DNA of 64,000 nucleotides from Burkholderiaceae bacterium (GCA_020851995.1 JADZBO010000158.1:25996-89995); one strand, 5' to 3'. Positions 26,092-38,127 are shown, counted from the first letter of the stretch. Numbers and translations: made by a program. Notes: generated by a model not told the origin, from the letters alone.

Positions 26092-27099
26092 ATGCGCAAT
26101 TCTTTAGCAGAACAACGGCCGGTCGTCGCGCTGATCGGTACCGGTGGCACGATTGCTTCGATCGCCGAGGCCGAAACGCAATTGAGCGATTACACGGTCA
26201 GCAGCGCAGTTGAATCCCTGATCACGGCGGTTCCCGCGTTGGGGTCGATCGCTGCATTCGAGTTTGAGCAGGTCTGCAATATCGAGAGCCATAGCATCGA
26301 CGACGCACTGTTGCTGCGCATTGCGCACCGCGTCAATGCATGGCTCGCGATGGATCACGTGGCAGCCGTGGTGATCACGCACGGAACCGATACCCTGGAG
26401 GAGACGGCGTATTTCCTCAACCTCGTCATCAAGAGCGATAAGCCGGTCGTGGTGGTTGGCGCGATGCGGCCCGCGAGTGCCTTGAGCGCTGACGGGCCGT
26501 TGAACCTGTTTCATGCCGTCTCGGTGGCGGTCTGTCCCGAGTCTGCAGGCAAGGGGGTGCTGGTCGTGATGAATGACCGCGTCATTGCCGCGCGCTACGC
26601 CACGAAAGGGCACACCACCAACGTTGATGCCTTCGTCATTCCAGAGCAGGGGTGCCTCGGGGTCGTGTCCGGACGGGACGTGCAATACTTCAACGCGCCT
26701 TTGCGTCGCCACACGATCCGCAGTGAATTCCGCCTCGATCCCGGTCAGGCGGCACTGCCTCCGGTCGACATCCTTCATGACTACCAGGGGGCGGGCACCC
26801 ACCTGTTCCAGGCCGCGTTGCAAGCCGGTGTGCGTGGCATCGTGTTGGCGGGTACCGGCAACGGCAGCCTTTCGCCCGCAGCGCTGGCGGGTGCAAGGCT
26901 GGCGGTCGGGCAGGGCGTCGCCTTTGTCCGCGCCTCGCGTGTCGGCCAGGGATCGGTGCGTCCGTCTCAGCGGGATGCGCCCCTCGGCGTGGTCGCCGCG
27001 CAGTCACTCAATCCTCAAAAGGCGCGCGTGCTTCTTAGGCTGGCGCTGCTTCAGCCGCGCGACAGGGACGCGCTGCAGCTCCTGTTTGACGAATATTGA
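26092..27099 (+). CDS. L-asparaginase (cytoplasmic-looking)
   Basis: VALIGTGGTIAS, VVITHGTDTLEETAYFLNL, GAMRPASALSADGPLNL; no signal peptide. Confidence 0.93.
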   Translation: MRNSLAEQRPVVALIGTGGTIASIAEAETQLSDYTVSSAVESLITAVPALGSIAAFEFEQVCNIESHSIDDALLLRIAHRVNAWLAMDHVAAVVITHGTDTLEETAYFLNLVIKSDKPVVVVGAMRPASALSADGPLNLFHAVSVAVCPESAGKGVLVVMNDRVIAARYATKGHTTNVDAFVIPEQGCLGVVSGRDVQYFNAPLRRHTIRSEFRLDPGQAALPPVDILHDYQGAGTHLFQAALQAGVRGIVLAGTGNGSLSPAALAGARLAVGQGVAFVRASRVGQGSVRPSQRDAPLGVVAAQSLNPQKARVLLRLALLQPRDRDALQLLFDEY

Positions 27100-27105
27100 G
27101 TGCTC

Positions 27106-27564
27106 TCAGGCCTTGCGGCCAGGCAAAGACCAGGTGCTGACGCTGTGGGCGAGCGCCTCGCTGCTCCCCTCGGCCGTCAGGGTGACGTCGCCGGCGCACA
27201 GGCGTCCGGTTTTCAGGACGCGTGCGTCGGCATAAATGATTCCTGGCGGGCTTTTGCGCAGAAAATTGATGGTCAGGCTCGAAGTGACGGCTTCGGCGTT
27301 GCCCGTCGCGCCCACGACGGCAGCGTAAAGCGCCAGGTCGGCCAGACCCATCAGCATCGGGCCGGCGACGATGCCGCCAAGACGCTGGAAATCCGGATTG
27401 GGCGGCAGGGCGAGTCTGGCCGTTCCGAAACCGATTTCCAGGATTTCGATGCCGAGCATGCGGGCAAACGGGTGATGGGACTCGATCAGGGCGAGAAACT
27501 CCGCCAGAGTGATCCGGGGGTGCTCCGGACGGGCAGTGGCGACTGACTGGCGGGTAGGCTTCAT
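27106..27564 (-). CDS. PaaI-family (hotdog fold) thioesterase
   Basis: HHPFARMLGIEILEIGFGTARLALPPNPDFQRLGGIVAGPMLMGLADLALYAAV. Confidence 0.88.
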   Translation of the reverse strand: MKPTRQSVATARPEHPRITLAEFLALIESHHPFARMLGIEILEIGFGTARLALPPNPDFQRLGGIVAGPMLMGLADLALYAAVVGATGNAEAVTSSLTINFLRKSPPGIIYADARVLKTGRLCAGDVTLTAEGSSEALAHSVSTWSLPGRKA

Positions 27565-27678
27565 ACAGAAAATGTCGGTTGGATGTTCATGACAGGACAG
27601 TCAGCCGGGCGCGGATCTTGATGGCCAACCAAGTCGCATCGTATCAATTGGCGCGGCAAATGGGTGGCATGGCAAAAA

Positions 27679-27718
27679 CAAGGGTAAACCCTTGGTTTAA
27701 GTGACCAAATTGGACCAA
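27679..27718. promoter_or_regulatory. Nested inverted repeats upstream of the porin gene
   Basis: CAAGGGT-AA-ACCCTTG followed by overlapping CCAA-A-TTGG and TTGG-A-CCAA palindromes. Confidence 0.45.
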
Positions 27719-27893
27719 GTGTTGCTTCAGACCAACAGACTGACCGTCAACTGCCACTTTTCTGGCGAGTTTCATAGCCACAGCCCCGGATTTTTGATGC
27801 AATAGCGTCAACTTCCCTTAGCGGAGTTAGGGGGGCGGCAGACAATTCACCCGTTTGTTGCTCTTGTCACTCAAATCATCGGAGATTTCTTAA

Positions 27894-29090
27894 ATGAAAA
27901 AGACTCTGCTCGCTGCCGCCCTGCTAGCCGGCTTTGCTGGTGCCGCTTCGGCACAATCGTCAGTCACCCTGTACGGCCTTATCGATATGGGTATTGGCTA
28001 TCAGACCATTAACGGCGGCACCGACGCCCAGAACCAAACCCACTTCGGTATGTACAACGGCGTCCAGAACGGCTCGCGTTGGGGCCTGCGTGGCGTTGAA
28101 GACATGGGCAATGGCAACCGTGCCACGTTCGTGCTCGAAAGCGGTTTCGACTCGGCTAACGGCTCATCGGGCCAATCCGGCCGTCTGTTCGGTCGTGCCT
28201 CCTGGCTCGGTCTCGAGAACAACTCCTGGGGCTATGTTCGCATGGGCCGCCAGTACAACTTCGCGTCTGAGTACCTGACCCCGATCGATCCCTTCCTGGC
28301 TGGCTTCGGCACGGCCAACATGGGTCAGTCGTTCGGCGCCATGAACACCACGCGTTACTCGAACATGCTCAAGTACCAGACCCCCGTCTGGAACGGTTTC
28401 AAGGCTGGTATCGGTTACTCGTTCGCTCCCCAGCTTGAAGCTTTCTACGCTAACTCCGTCGGTGGCCGTAACACCCTCGTCAACGGTTCGGGCAACTCCT
28501 ACAACTTCGACACGATGAACAACACTCGTGCGCTTACGTTGGGTGCCACCTACGCCAATGGTCCCCTGACCATCGCTGCGTCGTATGACCAGATCAACCC
28601 GAACTCCAACGTCAACGCAACGTCGAACTCAGCGTCGCCGAAGCAGTGGATCTTGGGCGGTATGTATGACTTCAAGGCGGTCAAGGTGTCGGCGGCCTAC
28701 AGCCAGACCCGTGGTGGTCTGCTCAACCCGCAGTCGGCCACTGGCTACGCTGGCGGTGGCTCTGGTGCCATCAACGGCGGTACCTGGGGTGGCGGCGCAA
28801 CTGGTGTTCTGTTCGCAGAAGGCGCTGGTTACAACAGCTACCTGGTTGGTTTGACTGCTCCGATCAATGCATCGAGCAAGGTGTTCGGTTCCTGGCAAAT
28901 GGCTCAGCCCAACGGCAACATTCAGGACCTCGTGAACGCTGTCAACCAAAACGTGTACGCGATTGGTTACCAGTACGACTTCACCAAGCGCACCAACGTG
29001 TACGCTTCGGTTGCGTACCTGAACGGTGTTGGTTTCCTGAGCGGTGTGAACACCACGCAGATCTTCACCGGCGTGCGTCACCAGTTCTAA
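27894..29090 (+). CDS. Gram-negative trimeric porin (OmpC/Omp32-like)
   Basis: MKKTLLAAALLAGFAGAASAQSSVTLYGLIDMGIGYQT...; ends GVRHQF with terminal Phe. Confidence 0.96.
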   Translation: MKKTLLAAALLAGFAGAASAQSSVTLYGLIDMGIGYQTINGGTDAQNQTHFGMYNGVQNGSRWGLRGVEDMGNGNRATFVLESGFDSANGSSGQSGRLFGRASWLGLENNSWGYVRMGRQYNFASEYLTPIDPFLAGFGTANMGQSFGAMNTTRYSNMLKYQTPVWNGFKAGIGYSFAPQLEAFYANSVGGRNTLVNGSGNSYNFDTMNNTRALTLGATYANGPLTIAASYDQINPNSNVNATSNSASPKQWILGGMYDFKAVKVSAAYSQTRGGLLNPQSATGYAGGGSGAINGGTWGGGATGVLFAEGAGYNSYLVGLTAPINASSKVFGSWQMAQPNGNIQDLVNAVNQNVYAIGYQYDFTKRTNVYASVAYLNGVGFLSGVNTTQIFTGVRHQF

Positions 29091-29131
29091 TCAAACTGTT
29101 GCACGACCAAGCCGGCTTGCCGGCTTGCACA

Positions 29132-29163
29132 ACGGGTCACCCGAAAAGGTGGCCCGTTTTGTT
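29132..29163 (+). terminator. Rho-independent terminator after the porin gene
   Basis: ACGGGTCACC-CGAAAA-GGTGGCCCGT followed by TTTGTTT. Confidence 0.8.
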
Positions 29164-29201
29164 TGGTACGTCAGACATTGCGAATCAATATCGCAGTCAT
29201 G

Positions 29202-29270
29202 GGCCATGCGAAATCGCGGGTATAAGCCATGCAAAATCGTGGGTATGAGCCCTGCAATAACGCAGTATTC
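29202..29270. repeat. Three imperfect 23-bp tandem repeats
   Basis: GGCCATGCGAAATCGCGGGTATA / AGCCATGCAAAATCGTGGGTATG / AGCCCTGCAATAACGCAGTATTC. Confidence 0.65.
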
Positions 29271-29473
29271 AAGCCTCGCGATCACTCTGCACACAGGCCA
29301 GCCAAGAAATGCATGTGCCAGTGTGTTTTCATCCGCCACGCACAATTAACAGGGCATTCATTGATGCAGCACAAAATGGTGTGATCCGCATCGGTTTGCG
29401 GGACGAGATTCAGGGTAAAGCCCTATGCTCGGTGATACAATCTTAGGGTTTGTGCAAAGGACGGATGGTCAGG

Positions 29474-29833
29474 ATGAATCTACAACAATATTTCCCTGTT
29501 CTGCTCTTTATCATCGTGGGTACGGTGGTTGGTTGTGCCTTGATTGCCGTTGGCTCGCTCATCGGCCCCCACAAACCCGACGCGCAGAAAAACTCGGCCT
29601 ACGAATGCGGTTTTGAAGCCTTCGGCGACGCCCGGATGAAGTTCGATGTCCGTTACTACCTCGTCGCGATCCTGTTCATTCTGTTCGACATCGAAATCGC
29701 GTTTGTATTCCCGTGGGCGATCGCCAGCAAGGCGGTCGGCATGGTTGGGTTCGTCACGGTCATGATCTTCCTGGTTGTGTTGACTGTTGGCTTCATCTAC
29801 GAATGGAAAAAGGGTGCGCTCGACTGGGAATAA
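29474..29833 (+). CDS. nuoA: NADH-quinone oxidoreductase subunit A
   Basis: [12 protein letters not shown]...[44 protein letters not shown]. Confidence 0.97.
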   Translation: MNLQQYFPVLLFIIVGTVVGCALIAVGSLIGPHKPDAQKNSAYECGFEAFGDARMKFDVRYYLVAILFILFDIEIAFVFPWAIASKAVGMVGFVTVMIFLVVLTVGFIYEWKKGALDWE

Positions 29834-29856
29834 CCCGGTCACGCACAAGGCAACTT

Positions 29857-30333
29857 ATGGCAATTGACGGCATTCTCAAGCAAGGCTTCGTCACCACGCA
29901 GGCCGACAAGTTCATCAACTGGGCCAAGACCGGTTCGCTCTGGCCCATGACGTTCGGGTTGGCGTGCTGTGCGGTCGAGATGATGCACGCGGGCGCCTCG
30001 CGCTACGACCTTGACCAGTTCGGCATCATCTTCCGTCCCAGTCCCCGCCAGTCAGATCTGATGATCGTCGCAGGCACCCTGTGCAACAAGATGGGTCCGG
30101 CGCTGCGCAAGGTCTACGATCAGATGCCCGAGCCTCGCTGGGTTGTCTCAATGGGTTCCTGTGCCAACGGCGGCGGCTACTACCACTATTCGTATTCTGT
30201 GGTGCGTGGCTGTGATCGGGTTGTTCCGGTCGATATCTACGTTCCGGGTTGCCCTCCGACTGCGGAAGCACTGATCTACGGCTTGCTGCAAATGCAGAAC
30301 AAGATTCACCTTACGAGTACCATTGCCCGATAA
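29857..30333 (+). CDS. nuoB: NADH-quinone oxidoreductase subunit B
   Basis: [60 protein letters not shown]; start ATG 29857. Confidence 0.97.
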   Translation: MAIDGILKQGFVTTQADKFINWAKTGSLWPMTFGLACCAVEMMHAGASRYDLDQFGIIFRPSPRQSDLMIVAGTLCNKMGPALRKVYDQMPEPRWVVSMGSCANGGGYYHYSYSVVRGCDRVVPVDIYVPGCPPTAEALIYGLLQMQNKIHLTSTIAR

Positions 30334-30393
30334 ATCCCGGGGCAGACGGCGCGATTCAATCGATTCCGACTGCTTCATCCAGGCACGAAGACA

Positions 30394-31014
30394 ATGTCCA
30401 GGCTAGAAACCCTGCATCAACAACTGGTGGCGCTGCTCGGCGAGCAGGCGCGCATCACCGTTGCAACGGACGAGATCACCGTCGAAGTTCCCGCCGACCA
30501 GTGGCTACCGGTCTGCAAGCGTCTGCGCGACGAATCGACGCTGCGTTTTGAAACCTGCATGGATCTGTGCGGGGTTGATTACTCGACTTACGCGCAAGGC
30601 AAGGTCGCGGACTCCACGCACGACGATTATGTGCCCACGGGTCGTTTTGCCGTCGTGGCGCACCTTCTGTCAATTACGCACAACTGGCGTGTGCGCATTC
30701 GCGCATTCGCCGTCAATGACGATCTGCCAGTCATGGATTCACTGGTCGATGTCTGGCCCAGCGTCAATTGGTACGAGCGCGAAGCATTCGACCTTTTCGG
30801 CATCGTCTTTGAAGGTCATCCGGATTTGCGCCGCATCCTGACAGACTACGGTTTTATCGGACACCCGTTCCGCAAGGATTTCCCCGTGTACGGCAACGTC
30901 GAAATGCGTTACGACCCCGAGCAGGGGCGCGTCGTTTACCAGCCCGTCACAATCGAACCCCGCGAAATCATTCCGCGCATTGTGCGCGAAGACGGTTATG
31001 GGGTGGGGCGCTAA
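30394..31014 (+). CDS. nuoC: NADH-quinone oxidoreductase subunit C
   Basis: [39 protein letters not shown] signature. Confidence 0.97.
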   Translation: MSRLETLHQQLVALLGEQARITVATDEITVEVPADQWLPVCKRLRDESTLRFETCMDLCGVDYSTYAQGKVADSTHDDYVPTGRFAVVAHLLSITHNWRVRIRAFAVNDDLPVMDSLVDVWPSVNWYEREAFDLFGIVFEGHPDLRRILTDYGFIGHPFRKDFPVYGNVEMRYDPEQGRVVYQPVTIEPREIIPRIVREDGYGVGR

Positions 31015-31017
31015 ACC

Positions 31018-32274
31018 ATGGCAGAAATCAAGAACTACACACTGAACTTCGGCCCCCAGCATCCGGCCGCGCACGGCGTTTTGCGCCTGATCCTCGAGCT
31101 TGACGGCGAAGTCATCCAGCGCGCGGATCCGCACATCGGTCTGCTGCATCGCGCGACCGAAAAGCTCGCCGAGCATCGTACCTACCTGCAGGCGTTGCCT
31201 TATATGGACCGCCTCGACTACGTGTCGATGATGTGTAACGAACACGCCTACGTGATGGCGGTCGAAAAGCTCCTCGGGATCGAAGTGCCGATTCGCGCGC
31301 AGTACATCCGCGTGCTTTTTGACGAAATCACCCGCTTGCTCAATCACCTGATGTCGCTGGGGTCGCACGGCCTGGACGTCGGCGCCATGGCTGCGTTCCT
31401 GTATACCGTCCGCGAGCGCGAGGATCTCTTCGACTGCTACGAAGCGGTGTCCGGCGCCCGGATGCACGCGGCGTATTACCGCCCGGGTGGTGTTTACCGT
31501 GATTTGCCGGATTCGATGCCCCGGTATCCGGAAACCAGCAAATACCGCTCAACCAAGGATCTCAAGCTTCGCAACGAAGCGCGCTCGGGTTCCTTGCTGG
31601 ACTTCATCGAGGATTTCACCAACCGCTTCCCGGCTTGCGTGGACGAATACGAAACGCTCCTGACCGACAACCGGATCTGGAAGCAGCGTCTGGTGGGCAT
31701 CGGCGTGGTGTCCCCCGAACGCGCCATGGCGATCGGCTTCACCGGTCCGATGTTGCGTGGCTCCGGCGTTGCGTGGGATGTCCGCAAGATGCAGCCGTAC
31801 GAGGTCTACGACCGCATGCAGTTCGACATCCCGGTTGGCTCGAACGGCGATTCCTACGACCGTTATCTGGTTCGCGTGGCCGAAATGCGTGAAAGCAACC
31901 GCATCATCCGTCAGTGTGTTGAGTGGCTGCGCAACAATCCCGGTCCGGTCATGGTTGATAACCACAAGGTCGCACCGCCCAAGCGCGCCGACATGAAATC
32001 GAACATGGAAGACCTGATTCACCACTTCAAGCTGTTTTCGGAGGGTTTCCACGTGCCCCCCGGAGAGGCCTATGTAGGTATCGAACACCCGAAGGGTGAA
32101 TTCGGCATCTACATGATTTCCGATGGCGCCAACAAGCCCTACCGCCTGAAGATCCGCGCGCCGGGATTCGCACACTTGCAGACGCTTGACGAAATGGCCC
32201 GCGGCCACATGATTGCCGATGCCGTCACAATCATCGGTACACAGGACATCGTTTTCGGCGAGATTGATCGTTGA
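31018..32274 (+). CDS. nuoD: NADH-quinone oxidoreductase subunit D
   Basis: [24 protein letters not shown] signature. Confidence 0.98.
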   Translation: MAEIKNYTLNFGPQHPAAHGVLRLILELDGEVIQRADPHIGLLHRATEKLAEHRTYLQALPYMDRLDYVSMMCNEHAYVMAVEKLLGIEVPIRAQYIRVLFDEITRLLNHLMSLGSHGLDVGAMAAFLYTVREREDLFDCYEAVSGARMHAAYYRPGGVYRDLPDSMPRYPETSKYRSTKDLKLRNEARSGSLLDFIEDFTNRFPACVDEYETLLTDNRIWKQRLVGIGVVSPERAMAIGFTGPMLRGSGVAWDVRKMQPYEVYDRMQFDIPVGSNGDSYDRYLVRVAEMRESNRIIRQCVEWLRNNPGPVMVDNHKVAPPKRADMKSNMEDLIHHFKLFSEGFHVPPGEAYVGIEHPKGEFGIYMISDGANKPYRLKIRAPGFAHLQTLDEMARGHMIADAVTIIGTQDIVFGEIDR

Positions 32275-32307
32275 TCGCTCAGTACACGCTCATACCGGAT
32301 TTACATC

Positions 32308-32808
32308 ATGCTGCTTTCTGAACAGGCCTACCAAAAGATCGACCGCGAGATCGCCAAGTTTCCGGCGGATCAAAAGCAGTCCGCCATCATGGCGTCGCTG
32401 CAGATCGCCCAGCAGGAAATTGGCTGGGTTTCTCCCGAAGTGATTCAGGACGTTGCCGACTACCTGGGTCAACCGCCGATCCTGGTGCAGGAAAACGCCA
32501 CGTTCTACAACATGTTCGACGTGCGTCCTGTCGGCCGGTTCAAGATCAGCGTCTGTACCAATCTGCCCTGCGCGTTGCGTGACGGCGAGAAAACCGCGGA
32601 CTATCTCAAGAAAAAGCTCGGAATCGGATTGCGTGAAACCACACCCGACGGCCTCTTCACGCTGATTGAAGGCGAGTGCATGGGCGCTTGCGGCGATTCG
32701 CCGGTTTTGCTGGTCAACAATACCCACATGTGTGTGCGCATGGCACCCGGGAAAATCGACGAGATGATCAGCGATCTGACGGCCGCTGCCAAGGGAGCCT
32801 CGGCATGA
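32308..32808 (+). CDS. nuoE: NADH-quinone oxidoreductase subunit E
   Basis: 2Fe-2S cysteines [11 protein letters not shown] and [17 protein letters not shown]. Confidence 0.97.
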   Translation: MLLSEQAYQKIDREIAKFPADQKQSAIMASLQIAQQEIGWVSPEVIQDVADYLGQPPILVQENATFYNMFDVRPVGRFKISVCTNLPCALRDGEKTADYLKKKLGIGLRETTPDGLFTLIEGECMGACGDSPVLLVNNTHMCVRMAPGKIDEMISDLTAAAKGASA

Positions 32809-34166
32809 ACGCCATCCTCCAGAAGTACTCGCAGGGACTTGACGGCGCGCCGGGCGGCGACCGCGCCAATTCGATGGCGTTGCACGATCGCCATATCAAT
32901 CCGCAGATCATGGCCGGACTGGACGGCCACAACTGGCGCCTTGCCGATTACGTCAAGCGCGGCGGCTACGAGGCGCTGCGCAAGATCCTGACCGAAGGCA
33001 TCAGTCAGGAGGATGTCGTGGCCGAGGTCAAGGCATCGGGTCTGCGCGGTCGGGGCGGCGCCGGGTTTCCGACCGGGCTCAAGTGGAGTTTCATGCCGCG
33101 CGCCTTCCCGGGCCAGAAATACCTGATCTGTAATTCCGATGAAGGCGAACCGGGCACGTTCAAGGATCGCGATATTCTGCGCCTGAACCCCCACATCGTG
33201 ATCGAGGGCATGGTGATTGCCGCCTATGCCACCGGTACGACGGTTGGCTACAACTATATCCACGGCGAAATCTTCGAGGTATACACCCGCTTTGAGGAAG
33301 CCCTCGAAGAAGCACGCGCTGCCGGGTTCCTCGGCGACAACATCCTCGGCTCGCAATTCAGCTTCCAGTTGCACGCTTTCCATGGTTTTGGCGCCTACAT
33401 CTGCGGCGAGGAAACCGGATTACTGGAGTCCCTGGAAGGCAAGAAAGGCCAGCCGCGCTTCAAGCCGCCGTTTCCGGCAAGTTTTGGCATGTACGGCAAG
33501 CCCACCACGGTCAACAACACCGAGACGTTCGCCGCGGTTCCCTGGATCATCCGTCATGGCGGGAAGGCCTATCTTGAGGTCGGCAAGCCCAATAACGGTG
33601 GCACCAAGCTCTTTTCGATCACCGGTGACGTCGAGCGTCCCGGCAATTACGAAATCCCGCTGGGCACGCCGTTCTCCAAGCTGCTCGAACTCGCGGGCGG
33701 TATGCGCGCCGGCGCCAGACTGAAGGCCGTGATTCCCGGCGGGTCGAGCTCGCCGGTCATTCCGGGCGCGCAGATGATGGAGCTCACGATGGATTACGAC
33801 GCTATCGCCAAGGCTGGGTCCATGCTGGGCTCCGGGGCGGTCATCGTGATGGACGAATCCCGCTGCATGGTCAAGTCGCTGCTGCGCCTGTCGTACTTTT
33901 ATTATGAGGAAAGCTGCGGTCAGTGCACACCCTGCCGCGAAGGTACGGGCTGGCTCTATCGCATGGTCAACCGCATCGAGCACGGGCAGGGTCGCCAGGA
34001 AGATCTTGATCTGCTCGATTCGGTCGCCGGCAACATCATGGGCCGCACGATTTGTGCCCTGGGCGATGCCGCGGCGATGCCGGTCCGAGGTTTCCTGAAG
34101 CATTACCGTGATGAATTTGCACACCACATCGAGCATAAGCGGTGTGTGGTCGCCCCCTACATCTAA
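32805..34166 (+). CDS. nuoF: NADH-quinone oxidoreductase subunit F
   Basis: [38 protein letters not shown] 32805 overlapping the nuoE stop. Confidence 0.97.
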   Translation: MNAILQKYSQGLDGAPGGDRANSMALHDRHINPQIMAGLDGHNWRLADYVKRGGYEALRKILTEGISQEDVVAEVKASGLRGRGGAGFPTGLKWSFMPRAFPGQKYLICNSDEGEPGTFKDRDILRLNPHIVIEGMVIAAYATGTTVGYNYIHGEIFEVYTRFEEALEEARAAGFLGDNILGSQFSFQLHAFHGFGAYICGEETGLLESLEGKKGQPRFKPPFPASFGMYGKPTTVNNTETFAAVPWIIRHGGKAYLEVGKPNNGGTKLFSITGDVERPGNYEIPLGTPFSKLLELAGGMRAGARLKAVIPGGSSSPVIPGAQMMELTMDYDAIAKAGSMLGSGAVIVMDESRCMVKSLLRLSYFYYEESCGQCTPCREGTGWLYRMVNRIEHGQGRQEDLDLLDSVAGNIMGRTICALGDAAAMPVRGFLKHYRDEFAHHIEHKRCVVAPYI

Positions 34167-34181
34167 GGTCTGGACAAGGTT

Positions 34182-36512
34182 ATGGTTGAACTAACCATCG
34201 ACGGCAAGAAAGTCGAAGTGCAAGAGGGCAGCATGGTCATGCATGCGGCCCACAAGCTCGGCGTGTACGTGCCGCATTTCTGTTATCACAAGAAGCTGTC
34301 AGTCGCGGCCAATTGCCGGATGTGCCTGGTCGAGGTCGAGAAGGCCCCGAAGGCGATGCCTGCCTGCGCCACGCCCGTGACCAACGGCATGGTGGTCCAC
34401 ACCAGCTCAGAGCGCGCCGTCGCGGCCCAGAAAAGTGTGATGGAATTCCTGCTGATCAACCATCCCCTGGATTGTCCGATCTGCGACCAGGGCGGTGAGT
34501 GCCAGCTGCAGGATATTGCCGTTGGTTACGGCGGCGACTCATCGCGCTACCGCGAAGAAAAGCGGGTGGTCTTTCACAAAGATCTCGGTCCGCTGGTGTC
34601 GGCCGAGGAAATGACCCGCTGCATCCAGTGCACCCGCTGCGTGCGCTTTGGTCAGGAAATCGCCGGCGTCATGGAACTGGGCATGATCAACCGTGGCGAG
34701 CATTCCGAAATCACCACGTTCCTCGGTCGTGCGCTTGAGTCCGAACTGTCCGGTAACGCGATTGATCTGTGCCCCGTGGGTGCACTGACTTCGAAACCCT
34801 TCCGCTACGATGCCAGAACCTGGGAGCTCGCGCGCCGCCGTTCCGTTTCTCCCCATGACAGCCTGGGCGCCAACCTGGTGATCCAGGTCAAGGGCGACCG
34901 CGTCAAGCGCGTCGTACCGTTCGAAAACGACGCCATCAACGAGTGCTGGATCAGCGACCGCGATCGCTTTTCTTATGAAGGACTCTATGCAGAGGATCGC
35001 CTCCCTGCGCCCATGATCAAGGGTAAGGATGGTCTTTGGCGCGAAGTGCCGTGGGCCGAAGCGCTGCAGGCGGTCGCCGAGGCGCTCACGCACATCCGCG
35101 ACGAGTTCGGCGCCGGCCAGATCGGCGCGCTCGCCAGCGAGTCCGCAACGCTTGAAGAACTGTCCCTGCTGGGCAGGCTCATGCGTGGTCTGGGCTCTGA
35201 AAACATCGATTTCCGTCTGCGCCAGACCGATCCCGCCTTCGACGCCGCATTGACGGGCGTGCCGTGGCTTGGCATGGAGATCGCCCAACTCGGCGAACTT
35301 GATCGGGCGCTTGTGATCGGGTCCTTCCTGCGCAAGGATCACCCGCTGATGGCGCAACGGCTGCGCCAGGCCGCCAAGTTCGGCACCAAAGTGTGCAGTA
35401 TCGATATTGCGGGCGACGATCCGCTGCTGCCCCTTGCCGCCCGCGCGACAGTCATGCCGTCGGCGATCGCCGACACCCTGGCTCAGGTTTGCGTGGCGCT
35501 CGCCCGGATCAAGGCAGTCGATGCACCCGCCGGCCTTGCCGGTGTCGTGGTCGAACCGGCCGCACTGAAAATCGCCGAGACCTTGTCCACGGGCGAACGC
35601 ATCGGCATCCTGCTCGGCAATGTCGCGGTCAATGCGCCGGATGCCGCGCGCATTGCCGCCAACGCGCAGGCCTTGTCGCAACTGTGCGAAGGCAAACTCG
35701 GCTTCCTGACTTCCGGCGCCAATACGGTCGGCGGCTACCTGGCGGGCGCAGTGCCGGGCAAGGGTGGCAAGACCGCGGCAGCGATGCTGGCCGAGCCGCT
35801 CAAGGCCTACGTCGTGTTGCATGCCGAGCCTCAACTTGATGCCGACAACGGTCAGCAGGCGCTCGACGCGCTGAAGGCCGCGGATTTCGTCGTGGCGCTT
35901 ACGCCGTTCACGGCGTTCGCCGGCCAATACGCCCACGTGCTGCTGCCGGTTTCGCCTTTTACCGAAACCTCGGGTACCTTTGTGAATGCTCAGGGTTTGG
36001 CGCAGAGCTTTAAAGCCACTGTGGCGCCACTTGCGGATACCCGGCCCGGCTGGAAGGTTCTCCGCGTGCTGGGCAACGTCCTGCATCTGCACGGTTTTGA
36101 CGATGAGTCGTCTGAGTCGGTGCGTGATGCAGCGCTTGCAGGGGGTGTTCAGGCGCAACTGTCGAACCACATTCAGGCAGCCACCGGCGTTTCAACCGGC
36201 CAGGCCCCCGATCTGCAGCGTGTCGCCGATGTGCCCGTTTACCGAACCGACGCGCTTGTGAGGCGTTCCACGCCGTTGCAACAGACCGAAGCGAGTGCCG
36301 CGCCGGTCGCCCGCATGAGCGCTGCGACGCTTGCGAAACTCGGCCTTGAAGCCGGTCAGCGGGTGCGTGTGAAATCGGCGAGCGGGTCGGTCGAACTCAC
36401 CGCCCGGCAGGACAACACACTGGCAGCGGGCGCCGTGCGCGTCGCCGCCGGATTCGAACAGACGATCGCGCTTGGCAGTGCGTTCGGTCAACTCATCGTG
36501 GAGCGTGCCTGA
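34182..36512 (+). CDS. nuoG: NADH-quinone oxidoreductase subunit G
   Basis: [46 protein letters not shown]. Confidence 0.97.
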   Translation: MVELTIDGKKVEVQEGSMVMHAAHKLGVYVPHFCYHKKLSVAANCRMCLVEVEKAPKAMPACATPVTNGMVVHTSSERAVAAQKSVMEFLLINHPLDCPICDQGGECQLQDIAVGYGGDSSRYREEKRVVFHKDLGPLVSAEEMTRCIQCTRCVRFGQEIAGVMELGMINRGEHSEITTFLGRALESELSGNAIDLCPVGALTSKPFRYDARTWELARRRSVSPHDSLGANLVIQVKGDRVKRVVPFENDAINECWISDRDRFSYEGLYAEDRLPAPMIKGKDGLWREVPWAEALQAVAEALTHIRDEFGAGQIGALASESATLEELSLLGRLMRGLGSENIDFRLRQTDPAFDAALTGVPWLGMEIAQLGELDRALVIGSFLRKDHPLMAQRLRQAAKFGTKVCSIDIAGDDPLLPLAARATVMPSAIADTLAQVCVALARIKAVDAPAGLAGVVVEPAALKIAETLSTGERIGILLGNVAVNAPDAARIAANAQALSQLCEGKLGFLTSGANTVGGYLAGAVPGKGGKTAAAMLAEPLKAYVVLHAEPQLDADNGQQALDALKAADFVVALTPFTAFAGQYAHVLLPVSPFTETSGTFVNAQGLAQSFKATVAPLADTRPGWKVLRVLGNVLHLHGFDDESSESVRDAALAGGVQAQLSNHIQAATGVSTGQAPDLQRVADVPVYRTDALVRRSTPLQQTEASAAPVARMSAATLAKLGLEAGQRVRVKSASGSVELTARQDNTLAAGAVRVAAGFEQTIALGSAFGQLIVERA

Positions 36513-37588
36513 TGAAGGACTGGCTTAACGTTCTTGAAGCCTACGGCGTCGAGTACCTCGGATCAGGTCTCTGGACCCTCGTGTGGACGATGATCCGGAT
36601 CGTCTGCATCGTCTTGCCGATCATTCTGTGCGTGGCCTACCTGACCTACTGGGAACGCAAAATGATCGGCGCGATGCATGTGCGGCTTGGCCCGAACCGT
36701 GTCGGTCCCAAAGGGCTGACACAGTGCTTTGCCGACACCTTCAAACTGATGTTCAAGGAAGTCATCGTCCCGTCGCAGGCCAACGGGGTGCTGTACATCA
36801 TGGCTCCGATTCTGACCCTGATGCCCGCGCTGGCCGTCTGGGCGGTGGTGCCGTTCGGACCCGAGCTTGTGCTGGCCAATATCAACGCGGGCCTGCTGTA
36901 CGTGATGGCAATCAGTTCCATCGGTATTTACGGCGTCATCATTGCAGGCTGGGCCTCGAACTCCAAGTACGCGTTCGTCGCCGCCATGCGGGCATCGGCC
37001 CAGATGATCTCTTACGAACTGGCCATGGGATTCGCTCTGGTGACCGTGTTGCTGGTGTCCGGTAGCCTGAATCTGTCCGACATCATTGCGGTGCAGAACC
37101 GCGGCTGGTTCGCCGATCGCGGCCTGGCGTTCCTGTCCTGGAACTGGTTGCCGCTGTTGCCGCTGTTCGTGATTTACGTGATCTCCACTGTGGCCGAGAC
37201 CAATCGCCACCCCTTTGACGTCGTCGAGGGGGAGTCCGAAATCGTCGCCGGCCACATGGTGGAGTATTCGGGCATGGCGTTCGCGCTGTTCTTCCTCGGC
37301 GAATACGCCAACATGATTTTCCTGTCGGCCATGGCCTCCACGCTGTTTCTCGGCGGATGGGCGTCACCGGTCGATTTCGCGCCCTTCAACTGGATCCCGG
37401 GCTGGCTCTGGCTGGGTATCAAGACGTTTTTGGTGGTTTCATGTTTTATCTGGTTCCGCGCGACGTTCCCGCGATACCGCTATGACCAGATCATGCGTCT
37501 GGGCTGGAAGATCTTCATTCCGCTCACCGGCGTCTGGCTGGTGGTGGTGGCGATCTGGATGCAGACGCCCTGGAACATCTGGAATTGA
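36512..37588 (+). CDS. nuoH: NADH-quinone oxidoreductase subunit H
   Basis: [44 protein letters not shown]. Confidence 0.98.
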   Translation: MKDWLNVLEAYGVEYLGSGLWTLVWTMIRIVCIVLPIILCVAYLTYWERKMIGAMHVRLGPNRVGPKGLTQCFADTFKLMFKEVIVPSQANGVLYIMAPILTLMPALAVWAVVPFGPELVLANINAGLLYVMAISSIGIYGVIIAGWASNSKYAFVAAMRASAQMISYELAMGFALVTVLLVSGSLNLSDIIAVQNRGWFADRGLAFLSWNWLPLLPLFVIYVISTVAETNRHPFDVVEGESEIVAGHMVEYSGMAFALFFLGEYANMIFLSAMASTLFLGGWASPVDFAPFNWIPGWLWLGIKTFLVVSCFIWFRATFPRYRYDQIMRLGWKIFIPLTGVWLVVVAIWMQTPWNIWN

Positions 37589-37617
37589 CCTCGGCGCGTA
37601 GGCAAAAAAGGCAAGTT

Positions 37618-38106
37618 ATGGAAGCGATCAAGGATTTTTTCAGCAGCCTCATGCTGAGCGAGTTGCTCAAGGGCATGGCACTGACTGGCAAGTATTTTTT
37701 CAAGCGCAAGATCACGCTGCTCTATCCCATGGAAAAAACGCCGCTTTCGCCGCGTTTCCGCGGATTGCACGCGCTGCGCCGCTACCCGAACGGGGAAGAG
37801 CGCTGCATCGCCTGCAAACTCTGCGAGGCGGTGTGCCCGGCGCTTGCCATCACGATCGAGTCTGCCGAGCGCGAAGACGGAACCCGTCGCACCACGCGCT
37901 ATGACATCGACCTGACCAAGTGCATCTTCTGTGGCTTCTGCGAGGAAAGCTGCCCGGTCGACTCGATTGTTGAAACCGACGTATTCGAATACCACGGCGA
38001 AAAGCGTGGTGACCTCTACTTCACCAAGGACATGCTGCTGGCGGTGGGTGATCGCTACGAAGAGCAAATCGCCCGCAATCGCGCAGCCGATGCGCCTTAC
38101 CGCTGA
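37618..38106 (+). CDS. nuoI: NADH-quinone oxidoreductase subunit I
   Basis: Two 4Fe-4S motifs [12 protein letters not shown] and [15 protein letters not shown] 37618. Confidence 0.97.
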   Translation: MEAIKDFFSSLMLSELLKGMALTGKYFFKRKITLLYPMEKTPLSPRFRGLHALRRYPNGEERCIACKLCEAVCPALAITIESAEREDGTRRTTRYDIDLTKCIFCGFCEESCPVDSIVETDVFEYHGEKRGDLYFTKDMLLAVGDRYEEQIARNRAADAPYR

Positions 38107-38127
38107 TTCACGGGCCTGGGACACATA

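Noticed and set aside
17008-29473. tRNA-Leu-integrated genomic island
   Set aside because: No integrase, recombinase or transposase and no visible duplicated tRNA 3' end near nuoA; reported only as an unusual interval.
34539-36170. 543-aa minus-strand ORF opposite nuoG
   Set aside because: Shadow ORF of clear NuoG; Arg/His/Gly-rich composition without motifs.
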